From Pseudorhodobacter sp. (lineage in GTDB: Bacteria > Pseudomonadota > Alphaproteobacteria > Rhodobacterales > Rhodobacteraceae), in contig JACMNW010000052.1 of assembly GCA_014378345.1 (NCBI GenBank), positions 1-32,180 of the forward strand: DNA of 32,180 nt, in the 5' to 3' direction. Position numbers and translations under genes: made by a program. The notes beneath the pieces were generated by a model. The model ran no database searches, was not told the DNA's origin, and worked only from the letters and a program-made list of their open reading frames with translations. This document shows, piece after piece, positions 1-8,291 of this stretch; position 1 is the stretch's first letter; every line of letters starts with the position of its first letter.

Positions 1-1020
1 GCAAACGCGGAAACCGGCGGTGCGGTTGTCGGCAGGCCAGACGGCCTTGGTGGGGGCGAACATGCCGATGGTAAAGCGTTTATAGCTGTTGACATAAGGC
101 GCCAGAAACACAGTCATGTCGCGGGCGTAAGCAAGTTGTCCCGCGATGTAGTGTTTCATCAAGGCAGACATTCCGTGTTCGTCGGCGTTATCCGCAAAGG
201 CGGGCTTGCCGTCCAGCGACCACAACGATTGATGCACATGCGACGATGACCCCGCCTTACGGTGATCATATTTCGCCATGAACGTCACAGAACGGCCCTT
301 GGTCCAAGCGATTTCCTTAATGCCGTTTTTGGTGATGGTGTGATTGTCGGCGGTATCGAGCGCATCGGAATAGCGGTAATTTACTTCTTCCTGGCCCGCA
401 TCCGCCTCACCTTTGGAGTTTTCGATGGGGATGCCAGCCGCATAAAGCTCGTTGCGAATGGCGCGCATCACGTCTTCTTCCTTGGTGGTCTGGAAGATGT
501 GGTAATCCTCGTTATAGGCAGAGATCGGTTTCAAGTCTTTAAAATTGCTGTCGCGCAACGCCTCATAACTGTTCTCGAACAGGTAAAATTCCAGCTCCGT
601 CGCCATCATCGCCTCAAACCCCAAGGTGCGGGCGCGTTCCACTTGGCGCTTCAGAATGGCGCGGGGCGAATGGGGGATGGGGTGGTGATGGTGATCGAGC
701 AAATCTGCCAGACACATCGCGGTGCCGGGCAGCCATGGCAAGGGGCGCAATGTGGCAAGATCGGGCTTCATCACATAATCGCCGTAACCGGACTGCCAAT
801 TCGACGATTTGTAACCAGGCACGGTGTTCATTTCCATGTCAACGGCCAGCAGGTAGTTGCAGGAATGGGTTTCTTCATACCCGCCGTTCAGAAAAAACGC
901 GGCATGAAACCGTTTGCCCATCAGGCGGCCCTGCATATCCACTGCGGCCACGATCACGGTATCAATGCTGCCATCTGCGACGGCGGCTTTCAGCGCGTCA
1001 AAGGTCATATTTCCGGGCAT
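1..1020 (-). CDS. Glutamine synthetase family protein, 3' end outside window
   Basis: This is a glutamine-synthetase-fold ligase of the type that joins ammonia or an amine to glutamate using ATP. The first 340 residues are present and the C-terminus lies beyond the left edge. Visible landmarks are TELEFYLFE (about 141-149, metal-binding Glu), AGQEEVNY (208-215), the GSSSHVHQSL ATP/metal loop (257-266), NSYKRF (311-316) and NRTAGFRV (332-339). The glycine loop reads GSSS rather than the GSG usual in GlnA. With the short N-terminal domain, that suggests a GlnA-like or gamma-glutamylamide-forming paralogue rather than housekeeping GlnA. The ATG at 1020 is chosen because a GGAG lies 11-14 bases upstream; the ATG at 1036 hits a stop after 12 codons. 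It lies 100 bp downstream of an N-formylglutamate amidohydrolase gene on the same strand, so co-transcription is likely. The substrate cannot be read from the sequence. Confidence 0.9.
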   Translation of the reverse strand, partial: MPGNMTFDALKAAVADGSIDTVIVAAVDMQGRLMGKRFHAAFFLNGGYEETHSCNYLLAVDMEMNTVPGYKSSNWQSGYGDYVMKPDLATLRPLPWLPGTAMCLADLLDHHHHPIPHSPRAILKRQVERARTLGFEAMMATELEFYLFENSYEALRDSNFKDLKPISAYNEDYHIFQTTKEEDVMRAIRNELYAAGIPIENSKGEADAGQEEVNYRYSDALDTADNHTITKNGIKEIAWTKGRSVTFMAKYDHRKAGSSSHVHQSLWSLDGKPAFADNADEHGMSALMKHYIAGQLAYARDMTVFLAPYVNSYKRFTIGMFAPTKAVWPADNRTAGFRVC

Positions 1021-1044
1021 ATCCGGGGTGCTCCATTAAATCTG

Positions 1045-1061
1045 CCCCAACGTTGTTGGGG
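1045..1061. other. Intergenic hairpin between amidohydrolase and GS-like gene
   Basis: CCCCAAC (1045-1051), a three-base loop GTT, then GTTGGGG (1055-1061) form a perfect 7-bp stem. No T-tract follows on either strand, so it is not a convincing terminator. In this position, just before the Shine-Dalgarno of the second gene, it could act as an mRNA processing or stability element. Function unproven. Confidence 0.4.
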
Positions 1062-1120
1062 TGTTTGGCGTCTCAAAGGGACTTTGCCCTTCACGGAAAT
1101 TTCTACAGCGCTACACGCAA

Positions 1121-1909
1121 TCAGCCCGCTTTCGCCTGCTTTTGAATTTCCACCAATCCCATGTTCAGCACCGGGGCCAACATGTCGGCCATCCGCTGTT
1201 CTGCATCGGGTGACGCAATCAGATCATTGCGAATTTCCAGCATGGCGTTGGGCAGGCCGTACGGCGTGGCCTGCAATCGCAAAGTATGGGTCACATCATC
1301 GGCGGCGGAATAGGGGGCATTCAGTTCGGATCGAAGTTTCGTTTTGGACTGGGCCGCTGAAAGAATGGCGCGGGCCAAGTGATCATCGGCATCATGGATT
1401 ACGCCAAATTCAACGGCTCTGGGCTGACCATGGTAGAGTTTGGTGAAAGAATGGATGGTCACAATAACGGGGGCTAGCCCCAAGGCAATGCGATCGGCGA
1501 TCAGCGCGTGCAAGCCGTTGTGAAACGGTACATAAACCGCTGCGGTGCGGGCGCCACGTTCGGTAGCAGAGATCAATCTGTTACCGGGAATATCATGAAT
1601 TTCAGACCGGGCAGGCATTGCACCGGGCCTATCGGGGGCGCGGTTGCAATCATAGACAAGACGGCTGACGGGGGCGTGTACCAGAACCGCATCCAGATGT
1701 TTTGACAATGCACGCGCCAATCCCAACGCCCCCGGATCCCATGCAATATGGGCACATTTCTGGTCTTGGTTCAGGCCAAGATCACCCCAAGGTGCAGGAA
1801 AAACGTTGGAGGCATGTTCGCAGACCAGCACGAAGCGGCCTCGCGCTGCGGCGTTTTCAACCACTGCGGGAAAAGATGCTACGACACTGGTAGTGATTGG
1901 CGCAGACAC
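1121..1909 (-). CDS. N-formylglutamate amidohydrolase family protein
   Basis: The 262-residue protein matches the N-formylglutamate amidohydrolase (HutG-like, PF05013) family, which hydrolyses N-formyl-glutamate or related N-acyl amino acids. Recognisable blocks are LVCEHASN near residue 30, PVSRLVYDCNR near 80, VTIHSFTK in the middle and LEIRNDLI near the C-terminus, with His and Asp residues suited to metal binding. The start is GTG at 1909. It is divergent from an RpiR-type regulator and directly upstream of a glutamine-synthetase-like gene. No hutH, hutU or hutI lies nearby, so a role in classical histidine degradation is not supported. The pairing with a GS-like ligase instead suggests a small amide or N-acyl-glutamate pathway (inference). 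Confidence 0.85.
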   Translation of the reverse strand: MSAPITTSVVASFPAVVENAAARGRFVLVCEHASNVFPAPWGDLGLNQDQKCAHIAWDPGALGLARALSKHLDAVLVHAPVSRLVYDCNRAPDRPGAMPARSEIHDIPGNRLISATERGARTAAVYVPFHNGLHALIADRIALGLAPVIVTIHSFTKLYHGQPRAVEFGVIHDADDHLARAILSAAQSKTKLRSELNAPYSAADDVTHTLRLQATPYGLPNAMLEIRNDLIASPDAEQRMADMLAPVLNMGLVEIQKQAKAG

Positions 1910-1967
1910 GGCGCGTGCTTCCCTCTAGGTTCGGTCTAGCGTTCGCTTTTGTCGTCGCTTCTGTCAA

Positions 1968-2007
1968 GATTATTTCTGCGCCGTGTGCGCTGTTACGATT
2001 ATTTCTG
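1968..2007. promoter_or_regulatory. Direct repeat in divergent promoter region
   Basis: The 11-mer GATTATTTCTG occurs at 1968-1978 and again at 1997-2007, 29 bp apart start to start. It lies in the AT-richer interval between the amidohydrolase start (1909) and the RpiR-type regulator. Two same-facing copies between divergent genes are what a regulator operator could look like. The assignment to this regulator is inference. Confidence 0.35.
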
Positions 2008-2087
2008 AATTGATTTTGCACTGTGTCGTGTATGGCTTTTATATAAATGGCACGGTGAGGCGAGGTTTGGGGGGTGCGGTGGATTTA

Positions 2088-2948
2088 GTGCTGATGATCG
2101 AAGACCGCATGCGCGCGGCATTGTCTGACCTGACGCGGGCAGAACGGCAATTGGCCACGCATATTTTGCGGCATTTTCCGGTTGCGGCGCTTGGGTCGAT
2201 AACAGCGCTGGCGAAGGCTGCCGAAGTATCGACACCAACAGTTGTGCGGCTGGTGCAGAAACTGGGGTTCAAAGGCTATCCTGATTATCAACATGCGCTG
2301 CGCGGCGAGGTGGGGGCGATGCTGATGTCGCCCCTGGCCAAGCATGATCGTTGGGCGGGCGGCGTGCCCGACACGCATATCCTGAACCGGTTTGCCGATG
2401 CTGTTGTGGCCAATTTGCAGGCAACTCTTGGCCAGATTGACCATGCGGAATTTGATGCCACAGCGGCGCTGTTGGCCGACCCGGCGCGACGGGTGTTTGC
2501 CATGGGCGGGCGGATTACGCATGCCCTTGCCGATTACTTCGTGACGTTGATGAAAGTGGTGCGGCCTGACGTAACTTTGCTATCGGACCAATCATCGGCA
2601 TGGCCGCCTGCGCTCCTGGATATGGTGGCAGGGGATATCGTTTTGGTTTTCGACATTCGCCGCTATGAAAATTCGGTGCTGCAAGTGGTCGAAATGGCCG
2701 TGGCGCAGGGGGCAGAGGTGATTGTGATCACGGATCGCTGGATATCGCCCGCAGCCAGCCATGCGCGGCATACCCTGTCTTGCCATATTGAAGCGCCGTC
2801 GGCTTGGGATTCGACCGTATCCATTCTGGTGCTGGTGGAAACCTTGCTGGCCGGCGTGCAGGATTTGACTTGGGACAAGACCGAGGGCCGCATGAAGCGG
2901 CTGGAAGACCTTTACGCGCAATCACGGGTGTTTCGGCGGCATCGCTAG
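2088..2948 (+). CDS. MurR/RpiR family transcriptional regulator
   Basis: This is a sugar-phosphate-type regulator with an N-terminal HTH_6 domain (LTRAERQLATHILRHF, then TALAKAAEVSTPTVVRLVQ) and a C-terminal SIS domain (roughly residues 120-260, including VFAMGGRITHALADYF and DIVLVFDIRRYENS). The reading frame is open from 1983, but the N-terminal 35 codons of that frame do not look like the family. A GTG at 2088, preceded by GGTGG, gives the expected short lead into the HTH domain; GTG 2079 and ATG 2094 are alternatives. It is divergent from the amidohydrolase and GS-like genes and is therefore the likely local regulator. RpiR regulators usually sense a phosphorylated or small-molecule ligand through SIS; the ligand here is unknown. 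Confidence 0.88.
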   Translation: MLMIEDRMRAALSDLTRAERQLATHILRHFPVAALGSITALAKAAEVSTPTVVRLVQKLGFKGYPDYQHALRGEVGAMLMSPLAKHDRWAGGVPDTHILNRFADAVVANLQATLGQIDHAEFDATAALLADPARRVFAMGGRITHALADYFVTLMKVVRPDVTLLSDQSSAWPPALLDMVAGDIVLVFDIRRYENSVLQVVEMAVAQGAEVIVITDRWISPAASHARHTLSCHIEAPSAWDSTVSILVLVETLLAGVQDLTWDKTEGRMKRLEDLYAQSRVFRRHR

Positions 2949-3017
2949 GCCTTTGTGGCGGGATGACGCGGCAAACAAGATGCGTGTTTGGGCGACAGAA
3001 AAGCGGCAAGCGCAGGG

Positions 3018-3947
3018 CTAATATCCACGGGCGCGGTCAACGAGGTGCAGAAACGGAAGGCCTGCCTCACCGCGATGGATATTTTCTGCGATCACGCTGG
3101 CAGCACTTTCCGACCTCGTGTCGGCAGCGATATGCGGGGTTACGGTGATGCGCGGGCTTGCCCAAAACGGGTGATCTTGGGGCAGCGGTTCTTGGCGGAA
3201 AACATCGAGTGTTGCGTGGCCAAGCCGCCCGGATGACAGTTCCGCAAGAAGAGCTGCGTCGTCTATCAGTGCGCCGCGACCGGGGTTTAGGATGACTGCG
3301 CCGTCTGGCAGCAGGGCAAGGGTGCGGGCGTTCAGCAGGTTTTCGGTATCGGGCGTTTTGGGCAGCAGCAAGACGACGATTTGCGCTGTTTGCAGAACCT
3401 GTGTGAGCCCATCCGTGCCATTCAGGCAGGGGATACGGTCTACGGCTTTTTCAGTGCGGCTCCACCCGGTGACCGGGAAATTCAGGGCCGCAAGTGCCTG
3501 CGCGCAGGCGGTGCCAAGGGCCCCCATGCCCAGCATCGCGACAGGTCTTTCGCGCGCCAAGGGCGGTACGGTCGCGTCCCAGATATGATCGGGATTGTTG
3601 ATATGGCGGTCCATTCCCAGATGGTGGCGCAGGGTGTGGCCTACCACCCATTCAACCATGCCTTCCGTCAGGGCAGGGTCTACCATGCGGCACAAAGGTT
3701 GGGAAAGGCTGGCATTGCCAACGATCCGTTCCACCCCCGCCCAAAGGCTAAGCACGGCTTTGCAGCGGGTGTAGGGGGTGAAGTCCTGCAATGGGCTGGA
3801 GGGGGCGTATATGATGTAATCGACCTGTGCCGGATCAGCGGTTTGCACAAGATTGGCCTTGATATTCGAACGCTTCAGCGCGGCTTCAAGTGTGACGTGG
3901 TATTCACCCCACACGGCGGGGGCGGCAAACAGGATGGTCAGGGACAT
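3018..3947 (-). CDS. D-2-hydroxyacid dehydrogenase (glyoxylate/hydroxypyruvate reductase A-like)
   Basis: The 309-residue NAD(P)-dependent D-2-hydroxyacid dehydrogenase resembles the GhrA branch, which reduces glyoxylate and hydroxypyruvate. The nucleotide-binding glycine motif is GMGALG (about 140-145), followed by a WSR segment near 162 typical of NADPH-preferring members. The catalytic set is R224 (NPGRGALID), E253 (DVFRQEPLP) and H272 (TPHIAADT). The ATG start at 3947 leads straight into the substrate-binding domain. It converges with the RpiR-type regulator (70 bp apart) and lies downstream of the DUF1345 gene on the same strand with a 73-bp gap. The exact substrate is not determined by sequence. 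Confidence 0.88.
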   Translation of the reverse strand: MSLTILFAAPAVWGEYHVTLEAALKRSNIKANLVQTADPAQVDYIIYAPSSPLQDFTPYTRCKAVLSLWAGVERIVGNASLSQPLCRMVDPALTEGMVEWVVGHTLRHHLGMDRHINNPDHIWDATVPPLARERPVAMLGMGALGTACAQALAALNFPVTGWSRTEKAVDRIPCLNGTDGLTQVLQTAQIVVLLLPKTPDTENLLNARTLALLPDGAVILNPGRGALIDDAALLAELSSGRLGHATLDVFRQEPLPQDHPFWASPRITVTPHIAADTRSESAASVIAENIHRGEAGLPFLHLVDRARGY

Positions 3948-4012
3948 TGGCGCGCTCCGGTCAAGGCATGGTGCGGTGATAAAGCGGCGTAGGGCCCGTG
4001 TCCACCAAGGGG

Positions 4013-4639
4013 TCAGGACCCCAAAACCAGGCCTGCGTTGACCGCAAGTGCGAGGATTATGGCATTGTAGAAAAACGCACCAATCGCGTGCGCCAGGACC
4101 ATCTTGCGAATGCGGATATCAGACACAGTGACGTCGGACACTTGCGCCGTCATGCCGATGCCAAATGAGAAATACAGGAAATCCCAGATGCCGGGCTTAT
4201 CGGCTCCCGGAAAGATCAATCCAGCGCCAGAGTTGTTCGCATAAAACAAATGTGAATAGCGAAAGGCGGCAAGGGTATGGATGGTGGCCCAGCCCAACGG
4301 CACGGCGGATAATGCCAGCGCGGCCTGCCAAACTGCGGTTTCATGCGCGCGTAACACCCAGATGATGCCAGCCAAACTGATTACCACCGCACCTATGGCC
4401 AATGAAACGATGAAAATGATCCCTTCATCATCAATTTCTGCATGGTGCTGCAAATCATCGGCAGAGGTTGTGGCCGCCAAACGCAAGGTCAAGCCGAGAT
4501 AGGTTAGAAAAAACCCGTTTGCCCCAACCAGCGCTTGCATTTGCCACGCCGCGACCAGCGACGCGGATACGATGGCGAGGCCGCCGCCAAGGGCGAATGC
4601 GAAAAGAAACCTTGCGTGCCGCGCGAAGCTGTTCGTCAT
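4013..4639 (-). CDS. DUF1345 domain membrane protein
   Basis: This 208-residue integral membrane protein is of the DUF1345 family, function unknown. About five hydrophobic segments can be seen, starting with FLFAFALGGGLAIVSASLVAAW near residues 11-32. The family-like stretch YSHLFYANN then GIWDFLYFSFGIGMTAQVSDVTVSD lies around residues 128-170. It starts 12 bp after the rodA stop in the same direction and may be the last gene of the mre-mrd-rodA transcript, although no functional link is known. Confidence 0.8.
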   Translation of the reverse strand: MTNSFARHARFLFAFALGGGLAIVSASLVAAWQMQALVGANGFFLTYLGLTLRLAATTSADDLQHHAEIDDEGIIFIVSLAIGAVVISLAGIIWVLRAHETAVWQAALALSAVPLGWATIHTLAAFRYSHLFYANNSGAGLIFPGADKPGIWDFLYFSFGIGMTAQVSDVTVSDIRIRKMVLAHAIGAFFYNAIILALAVNAGLVLGS

Positions 4640-4651
4640 GGGGTATGGTGC

Positions 4652-5791
4652 CTATCTTGGGCGATGGACATGGGCGGATTGGACCAACCCGAAGGCCACC
4701 AAAAGCACCAGCATCGCCGAGCCGCCGTAAGAGACCAGAGGCAATGGCACGCCCACAACAGGGGCCAAGCCCATCACCATGGACAGGTTGACGGCGAGGT
4801 AGAAGAAGAAATTGCCCGCCACCCCAAGGATCAGCAAAGATGAGAAGCGATCTTTGTTTTGCATGGCAGAAAAGATGCAGAAAAAAATCACGAGGGCGTA
4901 AAGCGCCAGCAACGAAAATGCGCCAATAAAGCCAAACTCTTCGGCCAGCGTGGTGAAGATAAAATCCGTGTGCTTTTCGGGAAGAAAATTAAGCCGCGAC
5001 TGAGTGCCTTGCATGAAGCCTTTGCCAGACCAACCGCCAGACCCCAGCGCAATCTTGGCTTGAATGATGTTGTAGCCCGCGCCTAACGGATCAGCAGTGG
5101 GATCAAGAAACGTATCGATCCGGCGGTACTGATAATCTTTCAGAAACTGCCAAGGGGTGCCACGTGCCGCAAACACCGCCGTTATAGCCCCGATACCCAG
5201 CAGGGCGACGCCACCGAAATACCAAAGGCTGACACCTGCGCAAAACATCACGGCAGCGCCGCCCATCAGCAGCATCAAAGATGTCCCCAAGTTGGGCTGA
5301 ATAAAGACCAAAAATGTGGGCGCAATGATCATCAAGACAGGGATCAGCACATAGAGCGGACGCGAGGTAAGCTTGATATCCAACCAATCGTAATACGCCG
5401 CAAGCATTACCACCAGTGCGACCTTCATCAGCTCTGACGGTTGCAATCGCATGAAACCAAGGTCAATCCAGCGTTGCGCGCCCATTCCGACAGTACCGAA
5501 AAATTCAACGATCAGTAGCAGTATGAATGACACTAGGTAGAACAGGCCCGCCATGTTGCGCCAAAACCAAATTGGCACAAGACCGATGCCGAACAGCAAA
5601 AACATGCCAATGCCAAAGCGTTTCATTTGCGGTTCGGCCCAAAGACCCATTTTGCCGCCGGCAACAGAATAAAGCATCAAAAAGCCAACAGATGACACTG
5701 CGGCTATCAGTAAAATCAGTGCCCAGTTCAGGTGCAATATCTTGCGAAAACCAACAGGAACTGTTTTCAGGCGATATTCAAGAAAGCTCAT
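4652..5791 (-). CDS. rodA: Rod-shape peptidoglycan glycosyltransferase RodA
   Basis: RodA is a SEDS-family membrane glycosyltransferase that polymerises lipid II into lateral-wall glycan strands together with PBP2. The 379-residue protein has the expected roughly ten membrane segments. SEDS landmarks include GAQRWIDLGFMRLQPSELMKVALV near 105-128, a long extracellular loop with KDYQYRRIDTFLDP and the GWSGKGFMQGTQSRLNFLPEKHTDFIFTTLAEEFGF block (split here: GSGGWSGKGF, then LPEKHTDFIFTTLAEE), and a final VGVPLPLVSYGGSAM. The ATG at 5791 overlaps the mrdA stop by 4 bp (ATGA), indicating translational coupling. Confidence 0.96.
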   Translation of the reverse strand: MSFLEYRLKTVPVGFRKILHLNWALILLIAAVSSVGFLMLYSVAGGKMGLWAEPQMKRFGIGMFLLFGIGLVPIWFWRNMAGLFYLVSFILLLIVEFFGTVGMGAQRWIDLGFMRLQPSELMKVALVVMLAAYYDWLDIKLTSRPLYVLIPVLMIIAPTFLVFIQPNLGTSLMLLMGGAAVMFCAGVSLWYFGGVALLGIGAITAVFAARGTPWQFLKDYQYRRIDTFLDPTADPLGAGYNIIQAKIALGSGGWSGKGFMQGTQSRLNFLPEKHTDFIFTTLAEEFGFIGAFSLLALYALVIFFCIFSAMQNKDRFSSLLILGVAGNFFFYLAVNLSMVMGLAPVVGVPLPLVSYGGSAMLVLLVAFGLVQSAHVHRPR

Positions 5792-7746
5792 CCCGTGGCC
5801 CCCTGTGTCCCGGGTTTGCCAGCCCCTGTGCTGGTCGAAAGGCGCAGCTTAAGCTCGTTCTGTTCGGTCTCGATGCGGCTGCGCTGGGCGGTTGGGTAGG
5901 CATCAAGCGGGGGCATCCCGCCGCTCATTGCCCGCAGCAGCATGTCACGCGCAATCGGTGCCGCAACGGCAGATCCACCGCCGCCATGTTCAACAACCAC
6001 CGAGACGGCATATTTTGGGGCCTCGTACGGGGCGAAGGCCACGAACAACGCATGGTCGCGGCGTTTCCATGGCAGATCGGCATTTGCCACGACCCCACCT
6101 GCACGTTCTGACGCAGAAATGTTACGCACCTGGCTGGTGCCGGTTTTACCGGCCATTTCCATGGATGGCGCGGCGATGCGGGCGGATTTGGCGGTGCCGC
6201 GTTCGCTGTTGACGACCGCGAACATACCAGCGCGGATCGCCCGCAGGCTTGACCCCCCGATGCCAAGATTGGGCGCTTCGACAATGGGCACCGTTTCGCC
6301 ATCAACGGAATGAATTAGTCGCGGCGCTATCGCACGCCCGCTGGCAACGCGTGCGGCCATTACGGCCAACTGCAAAGGTGTGGTCAGCACATAGCCCTGC
6401 CCGATAGAGGCGTTGATAGTATCGCCGATGCGCCAGTCTGTTTGGTAGCTTTCTTGTTTCCAGGCCTTGTTTGGCATGACGCCTTCGCTGATTGCAGACA
6501 TGGGCAAATCATGGCGTTGCCCCATCCCCAAAAGGCGGCCCATCTCAGCGATTTTGTCGATGCCAACCTTTTGGGCAATCTCATAATAGAAAACATCACA
6601 GCTTTCTTGCAGTGACCGTTCCAAATTCACCGTTCCATGCCCACCACGCTTCCAGCAGTGAAATTTGGTACCGCCAAATTCGATATATCCCGGACAGCGC
6701 ACTTTGGTATCAAGGGTGATCATGCCTGCCTCTAGGGCAGCAAGGGCTGTAACAAGTTTAAATGTCGATCCGGGCGGATAGGCCCCTTGCACCGCTTTGT
6801 TTGCAAGGGGTCGGTGATCATTCTCAGTCAGTGCGGTATAGTCCTTTTGGCTGATGCCGCGCACAAAAAGGTTAGGGTCAAAGCCGGGAGATGACGCGAT
6901 AGCCAGCAAATCACCGTTGGTCACATCCATCACCACGGCCGCGGCGCTTTCGTTCCCCAAGCGCGCCTGAACATAGTTTTGTACATCTACATCCAGCGTC
7001 AGGCGAATATCGGCACCGGGGATGCCGTCTTTGCGTTCCAGCTCTCGCATCACACGGCCGACCGAGTTAACTTCAATCCGCTTGTTGCCCGCAGATCCGC
7101 GCAATGTGTCTTCCATCCAGCGTTCCACGCCGATTTTACCGATCTGGAATTTTGGGATTTGCAGCACCGGGTCTGGATCTGTGACACCTTCCAGATCTTT
7201 TTCGCTAACCGGGCCCACATAACCCACAACATGTGCAAAATCCTGCTGGGTCGGATACTGCCGTGAAAGGCCCACTTCAGGCGATACGCCCGGCAAGGTT
7301 GGGGCGTTCAGCGCGATTTTGGACAGGTCATCCCAACTTAGGCGGTCTGAAACGATGATGGGCACAAATGGGCTGGTGCGGTCTGTTTCTTTTACGGTGC
7401 GTGCAATATCCTCGGGTGAAAGCGGAATAAGCTTGGACAGTCTTTGCAAGACCAATGCGACATCACCTGCGTCTTCGCGCGTGATTACCACACGATAGTT
7501 TTGCTCGTTGCCGGCAATCAACTTACCATTGCGATCTTCAATCAGGCCACGTGACGGCGGGATAAGGCGAATGTTGATCCGGTTTTCTTCGGCAAGAAGA
7601 CGAAACTGATCGGCCTGATCCACCTGCATGTACCGCATCCGCGCGCCCAAAACAGCCACCATGGCGGCCATGCCACCGCCCAGCATCAAGGCACGCTTGG
7701 TGATCTTGCGTGCAGATTCGTCCAGATCTTTTGGCGACCTCCTCAA
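5788..7746 (-). CDS. mrdA: Penicillin-binding protein 2 (elongasome transpeptidase)
   Basis: This class B penicillin-binding protein cross-links peptidoglycan for cell elongation. The 652-residue protein has a short cytoplasmic tail, one membrane anchor (about 17-38), a PBP dimerisation domain (about 55-230) and a transpeptidase domain. The catalytic motifs are S327-TFK (GAYPPGSTFK), S382-C-D384 and K534-TG (AGKTGTSQV). The start is TTG at 7746 overlapping the mreD stop (TTGA); a GAGGAGG directly follows this start, but no better in-frame start exists before the anchor. The gene is coupled to rodA by a 4-bp overlap. The C-terminus ends in a Gly/Thr-rich tail. Confidence 0.96.
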   Translation of the reverse strand: MRRSPKDLDESARKITKRALMLGGGMAAMVAVLGARMRYMQVDQADQFRLLAEENRINIRLIPPSRGLIEDRNGKLIAGNEQNYRVVITREDAGDVALVLQRLSKLIPLSPEDIARTVKETDRTSPFVPIIVSDRLSWDDLSKIALNAPTLPGVSPEVGLSRQYPTQQDFAHVVGYVGPVSEKDLEGVTDPDPVLQIPKFQIGKIGVERWMEDTLRGSAGNKRIEVNSVGRVMRELERKDGIPGADIRLTLDVDVQNYVQARLGNESAAAVVMDVTNGDLLAIASSPGFDPNLFVRGISQKDYTALTENDHRPLANKAVQGAYPPGSTFKLVTALAALEAGMITLDTKVRCPGYIEFGGTKFHCWKRGGHGTVNLERSLQESCDVFYYEIAQKVGIDKIAEMGRLLGMGQRHDLPMSAISEGVMPNKAWKQESYQTDWRIGDTINASIGQGYVLTTPLQLAVMAARVASGRAIAPRLIHSVDGETVPIVEAPNLGIGGSSLRAIRAGMFAVVNSERGTAKSARIAAPSMEMAGKTGTSQVRNISASERAGGVVANADLPWKRRDHALFVAFAPYEAPKYAVSVVVEHGGGGSAVAAPIARDMLLRAMSGGMPPLDAYPTAQRSRIETEQNELKLRLSTSTGAGKPGTQGATG

Positions 7747-8291
7747 AGTCGTCGTCCCATCGCATCCAGTTCGCCCATTGCAGGCTTGCGCAAATCAAGT
7801 GTCGCACGAAATACCATCACCACAAAAGGGTAGCACAAAATTGACCAAAGCGTTTGGGTCAAAGCAAAGCCAAAGACGGGCTGCGGCAAGAACGTGATTG
7901 CAAAAAATACCCGGTTCGCCACCAATAGACCAATCATCAGGCCCGCGATCAGCATCCATTCCACAGCAAAACTAAGTTCCCGCGTAAGTGCCGCCCGGGA
8001 CCTTAAAAATTCGGTCGCCAGAACAACAAGGGCTGTCCACAACCCTAGTGGCCGCATCAGCAAGATATCTTCCAAAAACACGATTGCTGTAATCATCATC
8101 ACGGGCAAGTATTCTGGCCGCCGCATGACCCATGCCAAGATGATACATAGCAAAAGATCAGGCCCGGGAAGGTGGCCGGGGACAGAGCTTAGGGGTAGCA
8201 AGCGAACAAACAACAAAAAGAATGCCAGCAGGATAAAAATCCCCCTGTAAAGCCAAACATTTTTACCAATGTTTTCAGCCACCTGTGTCAC
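7743..8291 (-). CDS. mreD: Rod-shape determining protein MreD
   Basis: MreD is the small multi-pass inner-membrane component of the elongasome that partners MreC. The 182-residue protein shows five to six hydrophobic segments, beginning with GIFILLAFFLLFVRLLPL (about 17-34), followed by PGPDLLLCIILAWVMRRPEYLPV, the family's typical loop. The start is GTG at 8291, inside the 3' end of mreC (17-bp overlap). The stop overlaps the mrdA start by 4 bp. Position between mreC and mrdA and the hydrophobic profile make the call firm despite low family conservation. Confidence 0.92.
   Translation of the reverse strand: MTQVAENIGKNVWLYRGIFILLAFFLLFVRLLPLSSVPGHLPGPDLLLCIILAWVMRRPEYLPVMMITAIVFLEDILLMRPLGLWTALVVLATEFLRSRAALTRELSFAVEWMLIAGLMIGLLVANRVFFAITFLPQPVFGFALTQTLWSILCYPFVVMVFRATLDLRKPAMGELDAMGRRL

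Noticed and set aside
262..1446. Long plus-strand open frame of 394 codons
   Set aside because: It is antisense to the GS-like gene and crosses into the amidohydrolase gene. No family resemblance; the minus-strand frames carry clear motifs.
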